64,000 nucleotides of DNA from JACVRW01 sp963846505 (GTDB lineage Bacteria > Actinomycetota > Thermoleophilia > Solirubrobacterales > Thermoleophilaceae), in assembly GCA_963846505.1 (NCBI GenBank), contig CAWJWD010000001.1:620001-684000 (forward strand), given 5' to 3'. The translations under genes and the position numbers were made by a program. This document shows positions 43,963 through 51,587 of the stretch, piece by piece (positions within the stretch are counted from its first letter, which is position 1; every line of letters starts with the position of its first letter). The notes beneath the pieces are model-generated. The model ran no database searches. It had not been told where the DNA came from and was given only the letters and a program-made list of their open reading frames with translations.

Positions 43963-44322
43963 ATGTCGCGCACCGCGAGCCCGCCGGACCACGTCCAGCA
44001 CGCGCCGCACAACGCCATGACCGATCCCGACGAGATCGCGCTGTTCTGCGACCGCTGCAGCGACCTCATGCGCGAGCTGCTGCACGGCCTGGCCGCCGCG
44101 CCCGACCAACCCCGCCCCTTCCCGGAGATCGAGGACGCGATCGGCTGGCCCCGCCGCCGCATCGCGTCGGTCCTCGGCGGCGTCTCCCACCTCCGGCACA
44201 CCGAGTTCGGCGGCCGTCGTCCCTACCGCTTCCTCAGCGATCGCAACTCGGCGTCGGGACGCTGGGAGATGTGGATGGACGCCGCCCAGGTACGGTCGGT
44301 CCCTGCCGCGCAGCGGGACTAG
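43963..44322 (+). CDS. Small winged-helix-like protein
   Basis: This 119-residue protein has a central LFCDRCSDLMRELLHGLAAA helix followed by FPEIEDAIGWPRRRIASVLG and TEFGGRRPYRFL. That resembles a helix-turn-helix (DAIGWPRRRIASVL) and wing. Family not identified. It is divergently transcribed from the ArsR operon with its own leaderless promoter and is not obviously linked to the next gene. Regulatory function is inferred from the fold alone. Confidence 0.6.
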   Translation: MSRTASPPDHVQHAPHNAMTDPDEIALFCDRCSDLMRELLHGLAAAPDQPRPFPEIEDAIGWPRRRIASVLGGVSHLRHTEFGGRRPYRFLSDRNSASGRWEMWMDAAQVRSVPAAQRD

Positions 44323-44415
44323 ACGCGCGGGGAGTCCCAGCCGGGCCGTCCGGCTGTTCGCCAAACCGACTAACGAGTCGTAGCCATCCGATACGAACGA
44401 CATCTTGGGCAAGGC

Positions 44416-45702
44416 ATGAGCGATCGCCCTGATGCTGAACCCGCACCGCAGATTCTCACCAACGCACAGCGACGCAGTCTGTTGCGCCGTGGCTTGGCCA
44501 GCGCACTGCGAGCAGGCGGCTATAAGGACATCGCCGCGGCCGAAGTACCAACCACGCAGCCGTCGTCGGACTGGCTCGTGTCGGCTTTCGTGCTCATGTT
44601 GTTCTGGGGGTCCGTCATCGGGGTTCCTGACGCGCTCGATGGGCCCACATGGGCGTGGCCGCTCGCGATGGCCGGCGTTTTACTCACGATTGGCGCCGCA
44701 TCTAACTACGCAAGTGGTGGCGCAGCCGCTGTCCTGCTGGTCATCGGCTGGCTGATCACCGGATGGCTACAGATCACGGATGGCGGCCACTGGGTGATTA
44801 CTCACGCCGGCCCAGTCAGCGTTCTAATCATCGTCGCCTTGCTCACCCGTCAAATCGACATTCGCAGTGTTCGTGATATTGCCGTCGCCGTAGCCGCGAT
44901 CCCGCGGGCTGCCCCGCTTATCGCGCCGCTAGTCCTAGTGGTCTTGCTGTTACCTTCTCTCAGCGAAGATGTCTGGAAGGTCGCGGATGCGCTGAGTACC
45001 AGTCGCCTTGTAGCACTTTCGGTACTCACCATCGGACTTCTGCTCGTGCTCGTCGCACGGCAACTCCGCGCCGAGCTAGGGCAGGTGCTTGTCAGTCGCG
45101 CGACCAGTCTTTCGGAGCAGCCTGGTCGGGTTGATTTCACTCGGTCGATGCTGCGCACACGCCTCCGCGACGACCCGTTCGAACTCGTGCACGCCGAAGC
45201 CGGGACGCTCATCATTGATGCCTGGCCCGTTGATGGTTCCCAGTACACACCCCTGCTCGCGACCACCACAGGACCAAGACTCACCCGGCCGTTGCTAGCG
45301 CGCCTGGCTGTGTGCGTTGGCTTCATCGCCGTTACCGTCACCTTGTACCTCTACGCGCTTATTGCCACAATCGTAAGGCCGGATGTAGTCGCTGACTGGA
45401 CTGGCGAGAGAGTGGCAATACATAAGCTGAATTTGTTCGATATTGTGGTGAGCCTGCCAGCGGGACCATACTTCGCGGTCACCGCGTTACTTGCAAGTCT
45501 CGCCGTGGCGACTTTTCTCGCCTTCGCCCTTATCGAAGAACGATTCTCTATCGCCCTGGGAGATGCACTACTTCGCCTTCCAGCGGACCAACTGCTCGCA
45601 CTTGCTTTGCCGTACCTACACCTGCAAGAGGAGCGCATCGTCGATGGGGACCCGCTGCCCGAGGAGTTCGACATCGGTGCAGCGTCCAATGACGACACCT
45701 GA
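44416..45702 (+). CDS. Orphan polytopic membrane protein in a lower-G+C segment
   Basis: This 428-residue protein has a basic, arginine-rich N-terminus (RRSLLRRGLASALRAGGY), six predicted membrane helices in two groups (about 50-215 and 295-385) and a soluble loop of about 75 residues between them. The C-terminus is acidic. No family is recognised. G+C content and codon use (frequent A- and T-ending codons) differ sharply from the neighbours, pointing to horizontal acquisition along with the following convergent gene. Confidence 0.6.
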   Translation: MSDRPDAEPAPQILTNAQRRSLLRRGLASALRAGGYKDIAAAEVPTTQPSSDWLVSAFVLMLFWGSVIGVPDALDGPTWAWPLAMAGVLLTIGAASNYASGGAAAVLLVIGWLITGWLQITDGGHWVITHAGPVSVLIIVALLTRQIDIRSVRDIAVAVAAIPRAAPLIAPLVLVVLLLPSLSEDVWKVADALSTSRLVALSVLTIGLLLVLVARQLRAELGQVLVSRATSLSEQPGRVDFTRSMLRTRLRDDPFELVHAEAGTLIIDAWPVDGSQYTPLLATTTGPRLTRPLLARLAVCVGFIAVTVTLYLYALIATIVRPDVVADWTGERVAIHKLNLFDIVVSLPAGPYFAVTALLASLAVATFLAFALIEERFSIALGDALLRLPADQLLALALPYLHLQEERIVDGDPLPEEFDIGAASNDDT

Positions 45703-45727
45703 GCCTTGTCGTATCGTTGCCGAACGA

Positions 45728-46399
45728 TCAGGGAATTGGGCCATCATCTCGCGACCAAGCCTCCGGAGGCGCCTCCCGTAGTAAGTCGAGGTAGCTAACG
45801 TCAGCCGTGGTAAGCAGCAGGTCTGCCCGCCACTCTCCGTCCTCGGGCACAAACACAAACATTCCGAGTGAATTGACCGGCGTAGCCTTGTCGTAGACGA
45901 CCGGCAGCGGCCCAAGGTCCGCGACAAGACGTACCCCCACGCCGCGATGCGGGACGAGCGCATAGACCCCCGTCGCAATGCCAGTTCGCGGACTAAAGAT
46001 GTCGCCGAGCGCGTCGAGCCACATCATCACGAGCCCACCAGAGTCATCAGCTGCCTCTCGGCTCGCACTCGAGCTCAGCGTCCAAACTGCATCGGCATCT
46101 CGCTCGGAGAGTGCAGAATGCAGCTCAATCGCAGCAGAAGCTGCGGGATGCAAGCCCTGCCGCGCATCGAGGTCAATCCGCCGCGCGGCTCCTGGCGAAT
46201 CCTCGCGCGCGACCTCGCCCCATGATGGACGAAGGACCGGGACGTCGAGCCGGCCCCGGCGTGCGAGCAGTCCTCCGTCAAGACTAGGAATCACCTCATC
46301 AGCAACAAGCCTGGCCACCACGTCGGTCGAGGTTCTCCACCGTAGCGCCAGCTCCTCGATGGAGACAAGGTCATCCCCTGCGAATGCGTTATCCCCCAC
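45728..46399 (-). CDS. Orphan protein with N-terminal helix-turn-helix
   Basis: This 223-residue protein starts with a short MerR/excisionase-like helix-turn-helix (SIEELALRWRTSTDVVARLV, about 12-32). A mixed helical/beta region resembling an NTF2-type fold follows (about 80-210), with hydrophobic strands such as YALVPHRGVGVRLVAD. No firm family. It is convergent with the membrane protein at 44416 and shares its lower G+C. The GTG start follows a TAACCT box by six bases. The two may be an acquired pair. Confidence 0.5.
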   Translation of the reverse strand: MGDNAFAGDDLVSIEELALRWRTSTDVVARLVADEVIPSLDGGLLARRGRLDVPVLRPSWGEVAREDSPGAARRIDLDARQGLHPAASAAIELHSALSERDADAVWTLSSSASREAADDSGGLVMMWLDALGDIFSPRTGIATGVYALVPHRGVGVRLVADLGPLPVVYDKATPVNSLGMFVFVPEDGEWRADLLLTTADVSYLDLLREAPPEAWSRDDGPIP

Positions 46400-46405
46400 A
46401 GATTT

Positions 46406-46411
46406 AGGTTA
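46406..46411 (-). promoter_or_regulatory. -10 box of leaderless promoter for the gene at 46399
   Basis: TAACCT on the minus strand ends six bases before the GTG start, with no ribosome site. Confidence 0.4.
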
Positions 46412-46456
46412 TTGCAGGTCGGTCGCAACGGAGGCTCGGCTGACGGCTGCTGTGAG

Positions 46457-46489
46457 CCGGGGCGCCGGCTGCTCTGTGCAGCGCCCCGG
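46457..46489 (-). terminator. Hairpin terminator of copy 2 of the small gene cassette
   Basis: CCGGGGCGC (46457-46465) pairs with GCGCCCCGG (46481-46489). On the minus strand the loop contains CACAGAGCAGC, identical to that of the copy-1 terminator at 11532-11560. Confidence 0.6.
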
Positions 46490-46497
46490 GTCGGGGT

Positions 46498-46782
46498 CTA
46501 GCCCGCCAGGCGCTGCGCCGCATGCGCGGCGCGGGTGGCGAACACGAACTGGCCGATGCGGTGGATCAGACCGGCCGCGTGGAGACGCTCGATCGCGTCC
46601 TCGGTGTCGTGGCTGGGCGGCTCGTCGCCACTGGCGATCTGGCTGCTAGAGGTCAGCGAGCGAGACAGCTCGGTGAGGCTCCAGAGGCCGGCGTAGTCGT
46701 GGACAAGGAGGCCGAGGAGCGCCTCGTCGAAGGAGTCCTCAGCAGAACCGGGCGAACAGCCCGGGTTAGGGTTGCGGTGCAT
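46498..46782 (-). CDS. Small winged-helix-like protein (copy 2 of 2)
   Basis: This 94-residue paralogue of the product of 11237-11518 shares ALLGLL, LW(T/S)L(A/T)EL, a DT-containing linker, and a C-terminal block ending FVFATRAAHAAQRLAG. The N-terminus and linker have diverged. Both copies stand alone, preceded by the same promoter/hairpin spacing and followed by the same hairpin. A small DNA-binding regulator is the best guess. Confidence 0.6.
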   Translation of the reverse strand: MHRNPNPGCSPGSAEDSFDEALLGLLVHDYAGLWSLTELSRSLTSSSQIASGDEPPSHDTEDAIERLHAAGLIHRIGQFVFATRAAHAAQRLAG

Positions 46783-46807
46783 GGGAAGGTTCCGCCTTTC
46801 CGTGCCG

Positions 46808-46864
46808 GGCCCCGGGCGGTGACAGCCGCGCCGGGGCCGATTTGTGATTGAGGGAAAGAACCTA
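46808..46864 (-). promoter_or_regulatory. Promoter and conserved 5' hairpin of copy 2
   Basis: On the minus strand a TAGGTT -10 box (46859-46864) is followed after 20 bases by GGCCCCGG (46831-46838) pairing with CCGGGGCC (46808-46815). The stem is identical to copy 1 while the loop differs (CTGTCA against TTGCAC), so structure rather than sequence is kept. Confidence 0.5.
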
Positions 46865-46899
46865 GTCTGCGAGGCGGATGGAGCGAGCGGCGCCGGTGC

Positions 46900-47328
46900 C
46901 TACGCACTCGTGAGCTGGAACTCGTCGCCGAACCGTTCCAGGAACCGCTCCCCGAGCACCTGCGCGCTCTCGGGCCCATCGCCGTAGAGACCCTCGAAGA
47001 ACTCCGCCGTGTGCAGCGCCGGCTGGACTTCCCAGCGCACGCGCGAAACCAGCTCGGCGGCCATCTGGTGGGGCGTGCCGGCCGGCACCTCGAACGTCTC
47101 ACCGGCTTCATAGCGACGCTCGGTGCCGTCGATGATCGTTCGCACCGCTCCCTCGATCACCGTGAAGCGCTCGTCCTGGCGCGGGTGGAGGTGCGCGGGC
47201 GGCAGCGGGCTGTCGGCCGGATAGGTCACCTCCATCTCCAGCAGCTCGCCGTTGGTCTCGGCCGCAGTCTGGACGAAGCGCAGGCAGAAGCCTTCGTAGG
47301 GGCGGATCTCTTGGCCGGCGTGCGCCAT
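46900..47328 (-). CDS. Cupin domain protein
   Basis: This 142-residue single-domain cupin reads PPAHLHPRQDERFTVIEGAV for motif 1 (two His, Glu) and AGETFEVPAGTPHQM for motif 2 (His). That gives the usual metal-binding set. Substrate unknown; such proteins range from dioxygenases to sugar isomerases and ligand-binding regulators. There is no operon partner: the flanking genes on the same strand are spaced. Confidence 0.82.
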   Translation of the reverse strand: MAHAGQEIRPYEGFCLRFVQTAAETNGELLEMEVTYPADSPLPPAHLHPRQDERFTVIEGAVRTIIDGTERRYEAGETFEVPAGTPHQMAAELVSRVRWEVQPALHTAEFFEGLYGDGPESAQVLGERFLERFGDEFQLTSA

Positions 47329-47364
47329 GCCACGAGGCTACCCCGGCGCAGGGGCGGCGCGAAC

Positions 47365-47946
47365 CTACGGGTGGATCTTCTCGCCCGCCTCGAGCATCGC
47401 GACGAACTTCTCCAGCCGCCGCGCGCGCGTCTCCGGCTTCTTCGCCTCCTGCAGCCGATAGAGGACCGCGTAGCGGTTGCGGCTGTCGAGGCCCTCGAAG
47501 AAGGCCTTGGCCTCGGGCCGCGCGTCGAGCTCAGCCTGGAGGTCGTCGGGCACGGTGATGGAGGCCTGGCCGTCGTAGGCGGCGTCCCAGCGACCGTCGG
47601 CCTTGGCGCGCTCGACCTCAGCGAGCCCGGCCGGGCGCATCCTGCCCTCGGCGATCAGCCGCTCGGCGTGGTCGCGGTTGATCTTCGACCACGGGCTGCG
47701 CTTGCGCCGAGGCGTGAAGCGCTGCAGGAACCAGCTCTCGTCGAGGCCCTGCCGCCGGGCGTCGATCCAGCCGAAGCAGAGCGCGCTGACGAGCACCTCG
47801 GGGTAGCGCACGCTCTCGATGCCTGTGCTCTTCTTGGCGATCTTGACCCACACGCCGTCGGACTCGGCGTGGTTGTCCTCCAGCCACCGCTCCCACTCGG
47901 CCGCAGTGGCGAAGGGGATCGTTGGCTCATCGTCGCTATCGCTCAC
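47365..47946 (-). CDS. YdeI/OmpD-associated family protein
   Basis: This 193-residue protein has EWERWLEDNHAESDGVWVKI, VRYPEVLVSALCFGWIDARR, FTPRRKRSPWSKINRDHAERLI and YRLQEAKKPETRARRLEKFV. These are the hallmark blocks of the YdeI/OmpD-associated family. Function is unproven; family members have been linked to antimicrobial-peptide resistance and stress. The start is a GTG seven bases after TACCCT, with no ribosome site, so it is probably leaderless. Confidence 0.85.
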   Translation of the reverse strand: MSDSDDEPTIPFATAAEWERWLEDNHAESDGVWVKIAKKSTGIESVRYPEVLVSALCFGWIDARRQGLDESWFLQRFTPRRKRSPWSKINRDHAERLIAEGRMRPAGLAEVERAKADGRWDAAYDGQASITVPDDLQAELDARPEAKAFFEGLDSRNRYAVLYRLQEAKKPETRARRLEKFVAMLEAGEKIHP

Positions 47947-47953
47947 GCGCAGG

Positions 47954-47959
47954 AGGGTA
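47954..47959 (-). promoter_or_regulatory. -10 box of leaderless promoter for the YdeI-like gene
   Basis: TACCCT on the minus strand ends seven bases before the GTG at 47946. Confidence 0.45.
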
Positions 47960-48005
47960 CGTTGAGTCGGAAGCGGGACGGCGGCGCATGAGGTAAGACA
48001 AGGCG

Positions 48006-48203
48006 ATGTCTGGATACGACCAGCGCGTGACAGAGACGGACTCTCTTGATGAAGGTGGAGCAGCGGCATCGCCTGCAAAGCGCCCCATCACTGATCTAGG
48101 TGAGTGGACTGACCGTGTGCGTGCAGCGCACGCGGCCTCTGACGCAACCAAGTCCGGGACTAGCGCGGCCGACCTCGTGCTCACGAATCGCAGCTGGCGC
48201 TGA
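48006..48203 (+). CDS. Possible 65-residue hypothetical protein
   Basis: The frame encodes a charged peptide with LGEWTDRVRAAHAASDATKS and a short GTSAADLVLTNRSWR tail. Codon use is looser than that of neighbours. There is only a weak ribosome site (AAGGCG). It has no recognised family; the amphipathic helix could suit an antitoxin-like protein, but nothing shows this. It occupies the otherwise gene-free interval 47960-48219. Confidence 0.35.
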   Translation: MSGYDQRVTETDSLDEGGAAASPAKRPITDLGEWTDRVRAAHAASDATKSGTSAADLVLTNRSWR

Positions 48204-48219
48204 CCAGCGCGAGCGCCGC

Positions 48220-49460
48220 TCACGCCGCCGGCGCCGCGACCTGCCCACGCGCCCGCGAGGCCACCACGATCAACAGCACCCCCAGCCCGGCCGCACCCGC
48301 GCCGAGCAGCCCGAACGCGCCCGCGTGGAAGAGCGGGCCAGCGGTGAGGCTGCCGATCGCGCCGGTCAGGCCCATCACGAGGTCCGCGGCGCCCTGGGTC
48401 TGCGGACGCCGCTCGGGCGGGATGGCGTCGGTGATCAGCGCGCTACCGCCGACGAGGCCGAAGTTCCAGCCGATGCCGAGCAGGATCAGCGCCGCCGCCA
48501 CGAGCGGCGTGTGGTCGCCGGGCGCCAACGCCGAGCAGATGCCGGCCGCGATCAGCGTCGCGCCGCCGGCCGCGATCACCGGCAGGCGGCCGTAGCGGTC
48601 GGCGAGGGACTCCCGAGATCGGGGAGGGCAGGTACATGCCGGCCACGTGCAGCGATATCACGAGCCCGACCGCCGACAGCGACTCGCCGGCGTCCTTCAT
48701 GTGCACCGGCGTCATCGTCATCACGGCGACCATCGCGACGTTGCCGAGCGCCATCGCCGTCACGCCGGTCAGGGCGAGCGGCGGCCAGGAGGGCAGCGTC
48801 CGCAGCGCGTCGAGCGCCCCGGTCCCCGCAGCCGGGGTCACCCCGTCGAGCTCCCGGGCGCTGAGCAGCGGGTCCGGGCGCAGCAGCACCAACAGCGTGC
48901 ACGCGGCGAGCAGATAGAGCACGACCGAGACGGCGAACGGCCCGGCGCTGTCGGCCACGCCGAGCCAGTCCGCGAGCGGCTCGGTCTGCGAGACGAGGTT
49001 CGGGCCCGACGATCGCGCCCGCCGCCGTCGCCAGCAGGACGACGCTGATCGCCCGCGCCCGACGCGCGGCCGGAGCGAGGTCGGTGGCTGCGTAGCGGGC
49101 GAGCAGGTTGGCGGTGTTGCCGATCCCGAACGCGGCCATCCCCACGCACAGCAGCGGGAAGCTCTCGGCCGCCGCGGCCGCGACGACGACCGCCGCGCCA
49201 CAGGCGGCGATCAGCTGGCCGGCGACGAGTCCCGGTCGGCGCCCGACGCGAACCATCCAGCTCGACATCGGCGCCGCGGCGAGCGCCGCGCTGATGACGC
49301 CGAACGCGAGCGGCACGCCGCTGAGCTCCTCGCGGCCGGACACGTCGCGCGCGAGCAGCGCGGCGACGGCGACCCCGAGGAAGAACGCGCAGCCGCTGAG
49401 CACCTGCGCCGCCGCGAGCACGCGCAGGGTCCGGCGCTGGATCGCGGTCCGCGAGGGCAT
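48220..49460 (-). pseudogene. MFS transporter, two frameshifts
   Basis: Read through two extra bases, this is a roughly 412-residue, twelve-helix major facilitator: FLGVAVAALLARDVSGREEL, MVRVGRRPGLVAGQLIAACG, then ADLAPAARRARAISVVLLATA, PNLVSQTEPLADWLG, MKDAGESLSAVGLVISLHVA, and LADRYGR for the A-like motif. The breaks are an extra C near 49008 (GGGCCCGAAC) and another near 48612 (GTCCCTC). No decay is seen elsewhere. It is probably a drug or metabolite exporter; substrate unknown. Confidence 0.78.
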
Positions 49461-49522
49461 GTCGAGACCGTACCGGGGTGAAACACGCGTCCACACCGGC
49501 ACATGGGCCTCCGCTACCGCGT

Positions 49523-49528
49523 TACCGT
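49523..49528 (+). promoter_or_regulatory. -10 box of leaderless promoter for the secreted protein at 49535
   Basis: TACCGT ends six bases before the GTG at 49535. Confidence 0.45.
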
Positions 49529-49534
49529 TATGGC

Positions 49535-51523
49535 GTGACCACTGGCCCGGTCCGGAGCGTTCGCCTCGTGGCGGTCCTCATCGTCGCGGTCGCCCTCGCC
49601 CTCCCAGTCACGTCCGCCGCGGCAGCCGCGAGCCCGGCCGGCGACGTGACGGCAGCCGCGCCCAAGAAGAAGGCGAAGAAGTGCAAGCGCGGCAAGGTGC
49701 GGGTGAAGGTCGGCAAGCGTGTCTCCTGCCTGTCCGTGAAGAAGGCGCTGCCGAAGCCGAAGGCCGGCGATCCGCGGCTGCTGGCGGCGCAGTCGGTCTA
49801 CGGGGCCGACTGGTCCAAGCTGCGCAACCGGCGCGGCAAGCGCGCGCAGTCGCTGCCGAAGCTGATCCGCAAGCTCGGCCCCCGCGCCCCGGCGCTGCTG
49901 AACAAGGCCACGACGCGCGGGCTCGCGCGGGTGGACGCGTTGCGCGCGCGGGCGGCCTCGGCTGCCGGCCCACACGCCCGGCCCGCGGCGGCCGGCTGCG
50001 AGAGCGTCCCGAGAGGGGCGAGAAGATCCGACTCCTTCACCTCCAACGGCGGCGACGGGACCAGGGCCACGGTGACGTCCACGCTCGGCTCGGAGGGCGC
50101 CGGCATGGTGATGGAGCTGAGCGGCAACGGCTTCTCCGTGAAGCTCGACATGGACCTGGGCTTCTGCGAGCCGAACGAGGTCGAGGCGCCGAGCTGTCCC
50201 ACCGCCGTCGGCAAGCTCGAGGGCAAGATCCGCTACAAGCTGCGGGTCGTCGTCGAGGTCAGCAAGGACGGCGAGGACGTCTGGTCCCAGGCCATCGACG
50301 TCCAGCGCAAGACGACGCTCGAGGGCTGGACCGACAACGACGCCAAGCTCGACCGCCTCGACGTCGAGGACGTGGAGACGTCCAACTTCAGGCTCGGGGG
50401 ATCGATCCGCGGCTACCCGCCGATCTCGATCCGCACCCGGATCGTCCGCAAGACGCAGGTCGACATGCGCAGCGGCGCCTACGAGCCGGACGCCAGCGAC
50501 GTCAACGTCTCGGTCGACACCGCGGGACTCGGCGGCCCCGACAGGGCCGATGTCGAGGACGACATCGCCCAGCGCAGCCGGGCCGAGGCGGATCGGCAGT
50601 TCCGGGCCATCGTCGACAAGGCCATCGGCGGCTACCGCACGCGCGAGGACCGCTGGCAGCAGGTGAACACCTGCGCGGCGCTGAGGTTCAGCCCCGCGTC
50701 GAACACGCGCACGCTCGAGCCCGGCGAGGCCGGCGGCTTCGGAGCCACCGCGATCGCGAGCGCGGACGGCGGCTCCTCCGAGCTGGACGCCAAGCTTTCG
50801 AACCCCACCAACGCCACGTTCTCCCCCACCCGCGCCGGCGGGCAGCAGGCGCGCTTCGGCTACACGGTCTCGTCGGCCGTCGTCGGCGGCAAGGTGAGCG
50901 TGACCGTCCATGCCACGTCCAAGGCCGGGGTCGCCGAGGACAGCTGGGAGCAGCCGATCGAGCCGCCGTTCGAGATCGACCAGATCGCCGGCAACTTCAA
51001 TGGCAGCAACACCATCCTCGTGGCCGGCAGCCCGGGCACCTTCTCCTGGACGGGCGGGGCGACCTTCGCCCGTCAGGCCGGCGACGTGCCCGGGGCGTTC
51101 GGCGGCTACACGCTCGAGACCGGATCGGTGAACTTCACCGCCTCGGGACGCTGGATCGGCGGCGACGTGCTCTGCGACATGAGCGGCTCCGAGTTCGTCT
51201 CCCTGCCCCAAGGCTCCAGCTTGCTGGGCGTGACTCCCGTCGGGCAGAACATCTTCGCGCAGGGTCCGCACGACTACGGCGTCACGGTGACCGTTCCGTT
51301 CGGCCCGATGATCACGGTCACCCTCTCCAATTGCGTCGAGGGAGCCGAGGAACACAACGGCCAGACGCGCACCTGGCCGGTGCCGATCACGGTGCTCGAC
51401 ACCGGACCGACGCAGCCGCAGTCGCCCGACGGCATCCACTACAACGGCTCCTACTCCAACACCGGCACCCCGGGCGTCAGCTTCGAGTACGGCTGGACGC
51501 TGACCGGCTCGAAGCGGAACTGA
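49535..51523 (+). CDS. Large secreted protein of unknown function
   Basis: This 662-residue exported protein has a signal peptide (SVRLVAVLIVAVALALPVTS) and a lysine/arginine-rich segment (KKKAKKCKRGKVRVKVGKR) that recurs in secreted proteins of this group. A helical region follows (about 80-160), then a large mostly beta C-terminal part with a few cysteines and an Ig-like section (about 370-460, YTVSSAVVGGKVSVTVHATS). No catalytic motif and no cell-wall anchor are seen. The GTG at 49535 is chosen by promoter spacing; an upstream ATG would place the promoter inside the gene. Confidence 0.7.
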   Translation: MTTGPVRSVRLVAVLIVAVALALPVTSAAAAASPAGDVTAAAPKKKAKKCKRGKVRVKVGKRVSCLSVKKALPKPKAGDPRLLAAQSVYGADWSKLRNRRGKRAQSLPKLIRKLGPRAPALLNKATTRGLARVDALRARAASAAGPHARPAAAGCESVPRGARRSDSFTSNGGDGTRATVTSTLGSEGAGMVMELSGNGFSVKLDMDLGFCEPNEVEAPSCPTAVGKLEGKIRYKLRVVVEVSKDGEDVWSQAIDVQRKTTLEGWTDNDAKLDRLDVEDVETSNFRLGGSIRGYPPISIRTRIVRKTQVDMRSGAYEPDASDVNVSVDTAGLGGPDRADVEDDIAQRSRAEADRQFRAIVDKAIGGYRTREDRWQQVNTCAALRFSPASNTRTLEPGEAGGFGATAIASADGGSSELDAKLSNPTNATFSPTRAGGQQARFGYTVSSAVVGGKVSVTVHATSKAGVAEDSWEQPIEPPFEIDQIAGNFNGSNTILVAGSPGTFSWTGGATFARQAGDVPGAFGGYTLETGSVNFTASGRWIGGDVLCDMSGSEFVSLPQGSSLLGVTPVGQNIFAQGPHDYGVTVTVPFGPMITVTLSNCVEGAEEHNGQTRTWPVPITVLDTGPTQPQSPDGIHYNGSYSNTGTPGVSFEYGWTLTGSKRN

Positions 51524-51573
51524 CCCTCAGCCGGCGAACAGGTCGGCGCGTCAGAGACGAAGTCGTTCCTGGT

Positions 51574-51579
51574 TAGCAT
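51574..51579 (+). promoter_or_regulatory. -10 box of leaderless promoter for the RecQ-DprA operon
   Basis: TAGCAT ends eight bases before the ATG at 51588; no ribosome site is seen. Confidence 0.45.
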
Positions 51580-51587
51580 TCTCGTGC

